DNA of 19,411 nt from Synergistaceae bacterium (GTDB taxonomy: Bacteria; Synergistota; Synergistia; Synergistales; Aminobacteriaceae). A program made the position numbers and the translations under genes. The notes under the pieces were generated by a model. The model ran no database searches, was not told where the DNA came from, and saw nothing but the letters and a program-made list of their open reading frames with translations. Location: the NCBI GenBank assembly GCA_017458545.1, contig JAFTBA010000005.1, positions 1 through 19,411 of the forward strand, written 5' to 3'. Positions 1 to 6,559 of this stretch are shown here, one piece after another (the stretch's first letter is position 1; each line of letters begins with the position of its first letter).

Positions 1-1099
1 TTCCGTCAACGATCCCTCCTGCAGCGTCAGTAGGTCCGTCAGTACCGTCAGACCCCAGCGATGCAACAGCTATTCCATCGAGTCCGTCAATACCTGTTGC
101 AGCAGAAAGCGCAAGTTCCTGATTGCGTCCTCCGAGTCCTTTGCCCGTAAGGTGCACAACAGTTTCACCGCCTGCGATTATCGCGCAAGGTGCTTTAACG
201 GGTCTTCCCGAAGCCTTAACCTCACGCGCAACAGCAGCCAAAAATGAACCTGCTTCTCTGGCCTCACACGTTAATGTTGTAGTCAGCACTAAAGGTGTGT
301 AACCTTTCTTTTCTGCGAGAACGCTCACAGCCTGACACAGTGCCGTAACACTTCCTGTTATAGTTGCGGTAACGTTGTCGAGTTTCTTGGGGGTCTCGCG
401 CGAAAGTATTTTGAGGAGTTCGGGTTTGACCCTGAGATTATATTTTTTGACGACTGCAAGAGCTTCATCGCTTGTTGACATGTCCGGTGCTGCAGGTCCT
501 GAGGCAATGCTGTCGAGCCTGTCGCCCAATACATCGGACAGTACCACCATGAACACATGAGCAGGTGCGCACATTTCGGCGAACCTTCCGCCTTTAACCG
601 ATGAGAGGTGTTTGCGTATCGTGTTAATCTCAACTATATCTGCTCCGCAAGCAAGCAGCTGACTCGTAACGTCCTGCATATCATCGAGCGTTACACCCTC
701 AGCAGGCATCTCGAACAGTGCTGAACCTCCTCCGCTCACAAGGAAAAGAACTGTATCATCAGCACAAAGATTCCTGACGTGTTTAAGGAGTGCTTCAGTG
801 CCTTTGATTGTATTTTCGTCTGGAACGGGATGGCCTGCCTCAAAAATTTCGAGACCTTTAATTTCGCCCATTGAGTGTTCGTATTTTGTTACGACAGCAC
901 CTGTTACGCCGGGACCTAGAATGTCGGAAGCTGCCTTAGCCATTCTCCAAGCAGCTTTGCCTATTGAAGCGAGAACGATTTTTCCTTTGCCTTTGCGCGA
1001 AGTGAATGCAGGGTTATTGAGAGCATCTTTCACAGCATTTTCGGGTAATACTGCTTTAACGGCTGAGTTGAGAATTTCGTGCAAATCATTTTTCAGCAT
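1..1099 (-). CDS. gckA: Glycerate 2-kinase, MOFRL/GckA family (3' end cut by window edge)
   Basis: This reading frame is open from an ATG at 1099 to the left edge, 366 codons, so roughly the last 50-80 residues of a protein that usually has 410-450 are missing. The family phosphorylates D-glycerate to 2-phosphoglycerate (serine/glycerate pathway) in the cytoplasm. Visible family motifs are GKAAW at residues 47-51, GHPVPDENT near 89-97, SGGGSALFEMP near 122-132 and, at the very end, a SDGTDGPTDAAGG stretch typical of the MOFRL C-terminal domain. A GGAAGG lies 15 nt upstream of the ATG, which is long for a ribosome binding site, so the start is the least certain part. The gene follows the metalloregulator gene by 46 nt on the same strand and may be co-transcribed with it. 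Older annotations call such proteins hydroxypyruvate reductase. Confidence 0.9.
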   Translation of the reverse strand, partial: MLKNDLHEILNSAVKAVLPENAVKDALNNPAFTSRKGKGKIVLASIGKAAWRMAKAASDILGPGVTGAVVTKYEHSMGEIKGLEIFEAGHPVPDENTIKGTEALLKHVRNLCADDTVLFLVSGGGSALFEMPAEGVTLDDMQDVTSQLLACGADIVEINTIRKHLSSVKGGRFAEMCAPAHVFMVVLSDVLGDRLDSIASGPAAPDMSTSDEALAVVKKYNLRVKPELLKILSRETPKKLDNVTATITGSVTALCQAVSVLAEKKGYTPLVLTTTLTCEAREAGSFLAAVAREVKASGRPVKAPCAIIAGGETVVHLTGKGLGGRNQELALSAATGIDGLDGIAVASLGSDGTDGPTDAAGGIVDG

Positions 1100-1145
1100 G
1101 TTTTATCGTTAAGTCCTTCCGTTTTGAATTTTAACCTGTCTGTTA

Positions 1146-1811
1146 TTATTTTGACGGCTGTTGTATCCATATTGTTGCGGCCTGATTGAGATTAAGGGTA
1201 AATCTTTTCCTGCCTACCTCGCATGAGAATTTATCATTTTCATTGCTTAACAGCTTTAATTCAGCACCGTTCACAAAACCTTCAGCAATAAGTTCTTTGC
1301 GTAAAGGTTCGTCAGCCGTAAGCCTGAGTATTATTCCTTCCGAACCTGTTTCGCACAGAGTCAGCGGTACAGGAACGAGCAGTATAGGTTTTTCAATGGC
1401 AAGGAAAATTTCATCAACCCATGACTGATGTTCGGCCTTAGCTTTCCTGAAGTATTCGAGCAGTGCGTAGAGTCTTTCTTCGGTAACGTTATCGACATAA
1501 TGTTCCATTGAACATGCCATTTCCGATGAGTGGTCGCGGTCAAGCCCTAAAAGTTCGTGGAAGAATGCCCTGAATCCCTCGTGCCTCCTGAAAACGGTCA
1601 TACCTTTGCGTCTACCTGCGTCAGTGAGGTGAAGAGTGCCGTAACGCTCATGTTTAAGGAGTTCGAGGTCAACAAGTTTTTGAACTGTCGCTGTAACAGT
1701 ACCCTTAGTTATCTTGAGTCGTTCGGCCAAATCGGTAACGGTAACACTTCTTCCTGTGCTTTCGAGGAGGAACAATTCTTCAAGATAGTCTTCAATTCTG
1801 GGGGATAACAT
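1146..1811 (-). CDS. DtxR/MntR-family metal-dependent transcriptional regulator with C-terminal FeoA-like domain
   Basis: The 221-residue cytoplasmic protein has an N-terminal winged helix (about 5-65, helix-turn-helix around TDLAERLKITKGTV), a dimerisation/metal-binding domain (about 66-140) and a C-terminal SH3-like FeoA domain (about 145-217). Metal-ligand positions are visible: Asp8 and Glu11 in IEDYLEE as in MntR, His77 in RRHEGF, and Cys100-x2-Glu103-His104. Asp at position 8 is the manganese-type residue, while Cys in the second cluster is the DtxR/IdeR (iron) type, so the metal cannot be assigned from sequence. The ATG is preceded by GAGGTG with about 8 nt spacing and a TATAAT about 50 nt upstream. 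The family represses metal-uptake genes when metal-loaded. No transporter gene lies next to it and no clear operator palindrome was found, so its regulon is unknown. Confidence 0.92.
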   Translation of the reverse strand: MLSPRIEDYLEELFLLESTGRSVTVTDLAERLKITKGTVTATVQKLVDLELLKHERYGTLHLTDAGRRKGMTVFRRHEGFRAFFHELLGLDRDHSSEMACSMEHYVDNVTEERLYALLEYFRKAKAEHQSWVDEIFLAIEKPILLVPVPLTLCETGSEGIILRLTADEPLRKELIAEGFVNGAELKLLSNENDKFSCEVGRKRFTLNLNQAATIWIQQPSK

Positions 1812-1863
1812 GAAATATCACCTCAATTTTTTGTTTGCTTAATAAATTTTTTTCGACATGAGA

Positions 1864-1869
1864 ATTATA
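1864..1869 (-). promoter_or_regulatory. Putative -10 element for the metalloregulator gene
   Basis: Read on the minus strand, this is a perfect TATAAT about 53 nt upstream of the regulator ATG. The position 17 nt further upstream falls in the T-run of the pilC terminator, so no convincing -35 hexamer exists. The call rests on the -10 match and its location in the only available intergenic space. Confidence 0.45.
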
Positions 1870-1884
1870 CCTTGTTTAATGCTC

Positions 1885-1917
1885 AAAAAAAATTACCCCC
1901 TCACTTAAAGGGAGTAA
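1885..1917 (-). terminator. Rho-independent terminator of the pilB-pilT-pilC operon
   Basis: On the minus strand, a stem TTACTCCCT / AGGGGGTAA (8 of 9 pairs, loop about 7 nt) is followed by eight T. It begins 22 nt after the pilC stop codon and sits before the metalloregulator gene, separating the two transcription units. Confidence 0.85.
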
Positions 1918-1939
1918 CTTTTCATTTTTATGTTTCGTT

Positions 1940-3217
1940 TTAGGACAGCTGAACGATAGCCGAAGTTACCGGAGCGAATATTGACGTTGCTATTATGGCG
2001 ATGATACCTCCCACGAAAACAATCAGCATAGGTTCAAGCAATGACACTGTAGCTTTAACCTGTTCATCGAGTTCCTGATCGTACCAAGTCGCAACACGTT
2101 CGAGCATACTGTCTAAATGTCCTGTTTCCTCTCCTATTCTCATCATCTGAGACACTAACACAGGGAATATTCCTGCCTGTCTCGCAGAATCTCCCAGTGA
2201 TATTCCTCTGATTACCCCCTGCCTCAAATGCGAGTAGCCTTCCTCAACAGCTGCATTCCCTGCAGTACCTTCAGCCATTTCGAGTCCTCTCACTATCGGT
2301 ACTCCTGCTGCTGTTAATGCTGAAAGTGTCCTGCTTGAACGGGCCATTGATGCTTTCATGATGAGTTCCTTCATGACCGGGATTTTGAGTTTCACTCTGT
2401 CCATGAAGCCTTTAGTGTGTTTGTTTGTCGACAGGAAATGAAGCCCGAAAATTATTCCTGCAAATATCGCAGCGATTATGTACCAGTTTTTAGAGAACCA
2501 GTTACCGACAGCAAACATAATTAATGTTACCTGCGGCAAGTCAATATTAAGAGCCGCGAAAGTTTCTTCAAATTTGGGAACGAGGAACATAAAGAAAAAT
2601 ATCAATATACCTACTGCAAACAGCATTATGAACGCAGGATAGAACATTGCGCTTTTAATCTTGCTGCGTAACTGCTCTTGTTTTTCGAGGAGTACTGCTG
2701 ACTGTTCTAGCGACTGACCTAACAATCCTCCCTCTTCGCCTGCCTCTATCAGTGAAATCAAAAGTGCATTGAATGCTTTTTCCTGACTCATTGCCTGACT
2801 GAGAGGCATTCCCCTGTCCAATCTGTTTTTGATGTTGTTGAGCGCGTAACGTAATGAGGCATTCTTTTCGCCTCCTGCTATAACGTCTATTGAGGTCGAC
2901 AGACTCAAACCTGCATTCTCCATTGTAGCAAGCTGCCTGAAGAAAACCATAAGTGTTTTCAAAGGTACTTTGCCTCCGCTGAAAATATGTCCCAAATCCA
3001 TATTGAGCAGTGATTTAAGGGATGAACCGCCCGATGATGATGATGATTTTTTTTGTGAAGCAGGTGTCTTAGTCTGAGTGCTGCCCTGAGCATTGAGGTT
3101 AATTACTATCATGCCTCTGCCCCTGAGCGTATCAAGTGCTGTCTTCTGGTCGTCAGCGTCAACATATCCCTCGACCATTTCACCGTCAACAGCTCTGGCA
3201 CGGTATTTGAAATTCAT
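1940..3217 (-). CDS. pilC: Type IV pilus inner-membrane platform protein PilC (GspF family)
   Basis: The 425-residue polytopic inner-membrane protein organises the pilus assembly platform and couples PilB/PilT motor action to pilin insertion and removal. It starts with the usual family N-terminus (MNFKYRARAVDGEMVEGYV), then a Ser/Gly-rich linker (about 45-68), then two T2SSF repeats. Each repeat carries the characteristic helical core (FFRQLATMENAGLSL; MARSSRTLSALTAAGVPI). Hydrophobic membrane segments are seen at about 195-215, about 240-260 and close to the C-terminus (LIVFVGGIIAIIATSIF). It is the last gene of the operon, starting 21 nt after the pilT stop. Length is normal for the family. 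A type II secretion GspF is the alternative, but the adjoining pilT argues for pili. Confidence 0.95.
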   Translation of the reverse strand: MNFKYRARAVDGEMVEGYVDADDQKTALDTLRGRGMIVINLNAQGSTQTKTPASQKKSSSSSGGSSLKSLLNMDLGHIFSGGKVPLKTLMVFFRQLATMENAGLSLSTSIDVIAGGEKNASLRYALNNIKNRLDRGMPLSQAMSQEKAFNALLISLIEAGEEGGLLGQSLEQSAVLLEKQEQLRSKIKSAMFYPAFIMLFAVGILIFFFMFLVPKFEETFAALNIDLPQVTLIMFAVGNWFSKNWYIIAAIFAGIIFGLHFLSTNKHTKGFMDRVKLKIPVMKELIMKASMARSSRTLSALTAAGVPIVRGLEMAEGTAGNAAVEEGYSHLRQGVIRGISLGDSARQAGIFPVLVSQMMRIGEETGHLDSMLERVATWYDQELDEQVKATVSLLEPMLIVFVGGIIAIIATSIFAPVTSAIVQLS

Positions 3218-3238
3218 TTTAACTCACAGCCTCCCGCG

Positions 3239-4318
3239 CTAAATACTTGAGGACATAACGCGCTCAATTTCGGTCTGATCGTAAGCGAAACTCTTAGCTG
3301 TAGCGCGTGAAATTTTGCCGTCCTTAACCCATTTCACTAAATCCTGTTCCATAGTGTGCATTCCGAAACTCATTCCCGTAAGCATGGCATTGCGTATGCT
3401 GCTGATTTTGCCCTCTCGAATGCTCGCGCGTATTGCAGGAGTAGTGATGAGTATTTCGGTAGCGCAGACTCTTCCCTTAATGTCGTCTCTCGGGATTAAC
3501 TGCTGTGAGCATATTCCGAGAAGCGTATAGGCAAGCTGCAAACGAATCTGATTCTGCTGGTGAGGAGGGAAAACATCAACAATTCTCTCTATCGACTGTG
3601 AAGCGTCCTGTGTGTGAAGCGTTCCGAAAACCAAATGCCCTGTTTCAGCAGCAGTGATAGCAGCACCTATGGTTTCAAGGTCTCTCATTTCGCCTATCAT
3701 TATGACATCGGGGTCCTGTCTGAGAACGTGCCTTATTCCCGAAGCAAAGTTCTCAGTGTCATGGCCTATTTCGCGCTGATGTATTACCGAGAGTGCAGGA
3801 GTGTGTATGTATTCGATAGGGTCTTCAATGGTAACTATGTGGGCTTTACGGTTGCGGTTAATCTCGCTGATTATTGCGGCGAGGGTTGAGCTTTTGCCGT
3901 GACCTGTCGGACCTGTTGCGAGGAATAATCCTCTGTGTTTCTGGGACATCGTTTTGAGTATCGGCGGCAGCCCTAACTCATCGAGCGAACGTATTATTGT
4001 CGGAACGAGTCTGAACGTTAATGATACGCCGTTCATTTCGCGGTAAGCACTGCCCCTGAACCGCTGGGTGTCGTAAGTAAATGCGAAATCCAAATCTCCT
4101 GTCCTGTTGAATCGTTCGAGCTGGGAGTCCGTGAGAATCTCGCTGACGAATTTTTCGAGAGCTTCTTTCGTGAAGACAACAGACTCCTCAATGTAATTCA
4201 ATTCACCGTGAATCCTTAACGCAGGAAGACAACCCGAGCTTAAATGAATATCGCTGGCTCCGTCATCAATGGCCATGTTTATGAGTTTTTCCAGATCCGG
4301 ATTGTTAAATCGTTGCAC
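3239..4318 (-). CDS. pilT: Type IV pilus retraction ATPase PilT
   Basis: The 359-residue hexameric cytoplasmic ATPase depolymerises pili. Walker A is GPTGHGKSS (136-144), the Asp box is VTIEDPIEY (162-170), Walker B is IMIGEMRD (206-213) and the His box is TGHLVFGTLHT (226-236). The C-terminal AIRASIREGK corresponds to the AIRNLIRE motif required for retraction in known PilT proteins, which supports PilT over a second PilB. The start is GTG, 14 nt inside the 3' end of pilB, and GGAGGAG lies about 9 nt upstream within pilB, so the two genes are likely translationally coupled. Length is typical. Confidence 0.96.
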   Translation of the reverse strand: MQRFNNPDLEKLINMAIDDGASDIHLSSGCLPALRIHGELNYIEESVVFTKEALEKFVSEILTDSQLERFNRTGDLDFAFTYDTQRFRGSAYREMNGVSLTFRLVPTIIRSLDELGLPPILKTMSQKHRGLFLATGPTGHGKSSTLAAIISEINRNRKAHIVTIEDPIEYIHTPALSVIHQREIGHDTENFASGIRHVLRQDPDVIMIGEMRDLETIGAAITAAETGHLVFGTLHTQDASQSIERIVDVFPPHQQNQIRLQLAYTLLGICSQQLIPRDDIKGRVCATEILITTPAIRASIREGKISSIRNAMLTGMSFGMHTMEQDLVKWVKDGKISRATAKSFAYDQTEIERVMSSSI

Positions 4319-5987
4319 TTAATATCTCCTCCAATGATGTGTAACCCGAAATCGCCGCGTTAATACCTGCACGGCGTAATGATTTCATGCCGTCCTGAAG
4401 TGCTGCGTTTCTGAGTTCGAGAGTATCAGCACCTTTGATTATCATTTCGCGTAAATGGTCATTGAGTACCATTATCTCGTAGATTCCGCGTCTTCCCCTG
4501 TAACCGTGTCTGCAATTCTGACAGCCTACGGGTTTGAATGCAGTGCTTCCCTGAGGAACTCCGAGCTTCTCGCAGGTAACTTCGTCGAGTTCGTATTCTT
4601 CCTTGCAATGAGGACACAGACAACGTACAAGACGCTGAGCTATTACCCCTGTTAATGACGCTGAAAGAAGGAACGGTGCAACACCCATATCAATCATACG
4701 GATAGCAGCGCTGGGAGCGTCGTTAGTATGCAGCGATGAGAGAACGAAATGCCCTGTTAAAGCCGAACGTATAGCGATTTGAGCAGTAGGGGTATCACGA
4801 ATCTCACCTATCATTATTTTGTCGGGGTCCTGCCTCAGAATTGAACGCAATGCGCTGTCGAAGGTTAAACCTGCTTTTTCGTTTACGTTTACCTGATTGA
4901 TACCGGGTATGTAGAACTCTACGGGGTCCTCTACTGTTATGATGTTAATGTCGGGGTGGCTGATTTTCTTGAGCATTGAGTAAAGTGTAGTTGATTTTCC
5001 CGAACCTGTAGGGCCTGTAGCGAGTAACATTCCCCAAGGGGTATTACAGAAACTTTCGACGTATTTCATATCGTCATCGTCAAAGCCTAACTCCTCAAGC
5101 TCAACGAATGAGTGATCCCTGTCGAGAATACGAAGAACAATTTTCTCACCGCTCATAGTCGGCAGTGAACTTACGCGCAAATCTATATGTCTTCCGTCAA
5201 TAATCGTGAGTATTCTTCCGTCCTGAGGCTTACGTTTTTCAGCAATGTCCATGCCTGCCATAATTTTGAGACGTGAAATGACTGCAGGCTGAACTACTGC
5301 AGGGTACTGGTTATGTATGTATAATGCCCCGTCAACCCTGAATCTGATTCGGCTCATCTGTTCGTAAGCCTCGAAATGAACGTCCGAAGCATTTTCGCGT
5401 ACTGCGTCCTGAATAGCATTGTTGACGAGTTCGATTAAAGGAGCATCATCGGGGTTCATTGTCGACGTAGTTGCGGACAAAGGCGTGTAAGTGTCGCCTG
5501 CCTCCATTGAGTCGGTTAAAGCTCCCTGTAAATTTGCGCTGAAATCGTATATGCGCTGAATGTTACGGCTTATGTCATCTCCGCCTGAGGTAGCTATACG
5601 GAGGTCATGTCCTGTGAGTAATTTTATTTCGTCCTGAGCAGGAAGGTCTAAAGGGTCGGACATGGTAACGAGGAGAGTATCATCGTCATCAATTTTCAGA
5701 GGAATAAGGCTGAGTCTTTCAGCGACGTTGCGCGGAATCATTTTGATAGCTTCGTCCTGAGCCTGATAGCGGTCGAGCTGAATGAACTGTAATTCGAGCT
5801 GGACTGCAAGAGTTTCGGCAACCTGAGTCGGGGTTAAAGCTCCGAGAGAAACGAGAATTTCACCCAAACGTTTGTCAGAGGATTTCTGAATCATTAATGC
5901 TTTGTCGAGAGAGTCCTGACTTACGAGGTCATATTCTCTGAGAATCTCACCGAAACGCTTTCGCTGTGTGAAAAAAATATCCTGCAA
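4305..5987 (-). CDS. pilB: Type IV pilus extension ATPase PilB with tandem MshEN (c-di-GMP-binding) N-terminus
   Basis: This motor ATPase drives pilus polymerisation. Numbering is from a TTG start at 5987. Two 24-residue MshEN-type motifs occupy about 11-34 (begins RFGEIL, ends ALMIQ) and 40-63 (begins RLGEILVSLG, ends LAVQ), separated by five residues. Walker A is GPTGSGKST (325-333), Walker B IMIGEIRD (391-398), the His box LTGHFVLSSLHT (411-422), and a zinc knuckle is formed by Cys458/461 and Cys489/492. A GTG at 6020 would add 11 residues. The TTG was chosen because AGGGAGG precedes it by 8 nt, while the GTG has no ribosome binding site and lies only six bases after a TATAAT, so it would be at the transcript 5' end. 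The gene heads the pilB-pilT-pilC operon and overlaps pilT by 14 nt. Confidence 0.95.
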   Translation of the reverse strand: MQDIFFTQRKRFGEILREYDLVSQDSLDKALMIQKSSDKRLGEILVSLGALTPTQVAETLAVQLELQFIQLDRYQAQDEAIKMIPRNVAERLSLIPLKIDDDDTLLVTMSDPLDLPAQDEIKLLTGHDLRIATSGGDDISRNIQRIYDFSANLQGALTDSMEAGDTYTPLSATTSTMNPDDAPLIELVNNAIQDAVRENASDVHFEAYEQMSRIRFRVDGALYIHNQYPAVVQPAVISRLKIMAGMDIAEKRKPQDGRILTIIDGRHIDLRVSSLPTMSGEKIVLRILDRDHSFVELEELGFDDDDMKYVESFCNTPWGMLLATGPTGSGKSTTLYSMLKKISHPDINIITVEDPVEFYIPGINQVNVNEKAGLTFDSALRSILRQDPDKIMIGEIRDTPTAQIAIRSALTGHFVLSSLHTNDAPSAAIRMIDMGVAPFLLSASLTGVIAQRLVRCLCPHCKEEYELDEVTCEKLGVPQGSTAFKPVGCQNCRHGYRGRRGIYEIMVLNDHLREMIIKGADTLELRNAALQDGMKSLRRAGINAAISGYTSLEEILSATI

Positions 5988-6026
5988 AAAAGTTTCCTCC
6001 CTCAATACAAAAATTTTCACATCGTA

Positions 6027-6032
6027 ATTATA
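6027..6032 (-). promoter_or_regulatory. Putative -10 element of the pilB operon
   Basis: A perfect TATAAT on the minus strand would start transcription near 6020, leaving a leader of about 33 nt with AGGGAGG ahead of the TTG start. No good -35 hexamer is seen at 16-18 nt spacing. It is arranged divergently from the rnpB promoter within 76 bp. Confidence 0.5.
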
Positions 6033-6082
6033 TTACACTTTGAGATATTCCCTGCGCCTCAGCTGTGAGAAATGAACAGGCG

Positions 6083-6091
6083 TGATACAAT
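6083..6091 (+). promoter_or_regulatory. Extended -10 promoter for rnpB
   Basis: TGATACAAT is an extended -10 (TG-n-TACAAT). It places the start of transcription around 6098, one base before the P1 helix of RNase P RNA, which is the expected geometry. The -35 region is weak, as is usual with extended -10 promoters. Confidence 0.6.
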
Positions 6092-6097
6092 AAACTC

Positions 6098-6524
6098 CGC
6101 AGGCAGTCCAGACGGCCGCTGATTCATTCAGAGGAAAGTCCGGGCTTCACAGGGCAGGATGCCGGATAACGTCCGGCCGAAGCAATTCGAGGGAAAGCGC
6201 AGCAGAAAATATACAGCCGTGATTCTAGGGTATAGGGCGCAGGGTGTAGGGAATAGGGTATAGGGTATAGCTAACCCCTAACCCCTCTCCCCTAAACCCT
6301 AGCCCCTAGACTGACGGCAAAGGTGAAAAGGTGCAGGGTAAAAGCCCACCAGGTACGGAGCAATCCGTACGCTTTGCAAGCCCCATCCGAAGCAAGATCT
6401 AATAGCGAAGGTTAAAAAGCGGCCCGCTTACTTCAGGGTACGATCGCTCGAGGAGTTCCGCAAGGAATTTTTCCCAGATAAATGGCCGTTAATCACACAG
6501 AACCCGGCTTATGTACTGCCTGCT
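6098..6524 (+). ncRNA. rnpB: RNase P RNA, bacterial type A
   Basis: This is the catalytic RNA that matures tRNA 5' ends. The ends are fixed by helix P1: GCAGGCAGT at 6099-6107 pairs with ACTGCCTGC at 6515-6523. Conserved regions appear in order: GAGGAAAGTCCGGGC (from 6131), GAGGGAAAGCGCAGCAGAAA, GGTGAAAAGGTG, AGCAAGATCTAATAG, GGGTACGATCGCTCGAG (with the GGT loop that pairs with tRNA CCA) and ACAGAACCCGGCTTA near 6496-6511. A GCAA tetraloop hairpin at 6353-6370 fits P14, and another GCAA-capped hairpin lies near 6453-6470. At about 427 nt it is longer than the usual 350-400, and the excess is entirely in P12 (6224-6310). No terminator follows, so the 3' end is probably made by processing of a longer transcript that includes the helicase gene. 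Confidence 0.96.
6224..6310 (+). repeat. Inverted heptamer (telomere-like) repeat forming an enlarged P12 of rnpB
   Basis: The 5' arm holds six GGG tracts at an exact 7-nt period (GGGTATA, GGGCGCA, GGGTGTA, GGGAATA, GGGTATA, GGGTATA). The 3' arm holds five C-rich heptamers (CCCCTAA, CCCCTCT, CCCCTAA, ACCCTAG, CCCCTAG). The arms are closed by TCTAGGG at 6224-6230 pairing with CCCTAGA at 6304-6310, giving a long imperfect hairpin where other type A RNAs have a short P12. The G-rich arm also fits the intramolecular G-quadruplex pattern with four-base loops. Confidence 0.9.
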
Positions 6525-6559
6525 GTTTCACATTTCACGAAGGGATAATCATTCACACA

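Noticed and set aside
358..633. 91-codon minus-strand open frame
   Set aside because: It is an alternate-frame shadow within the glycerate kinase gene, which is open over the whole interval with full family motifs.
798..1112. 104-codon plus-strand open frame
   Set aside because: It lies antisense to the 5' half of the glycerate kinase gene and shows no family resemblance.
6224..6310. CRISPR-like or terminator interpretation of the G/C-rich heptamer array
   Set aside because: The units are 7 nt with no spacers, and the stem is internal to RNase P RNA with conserved sequence on both sides and no U-tract.
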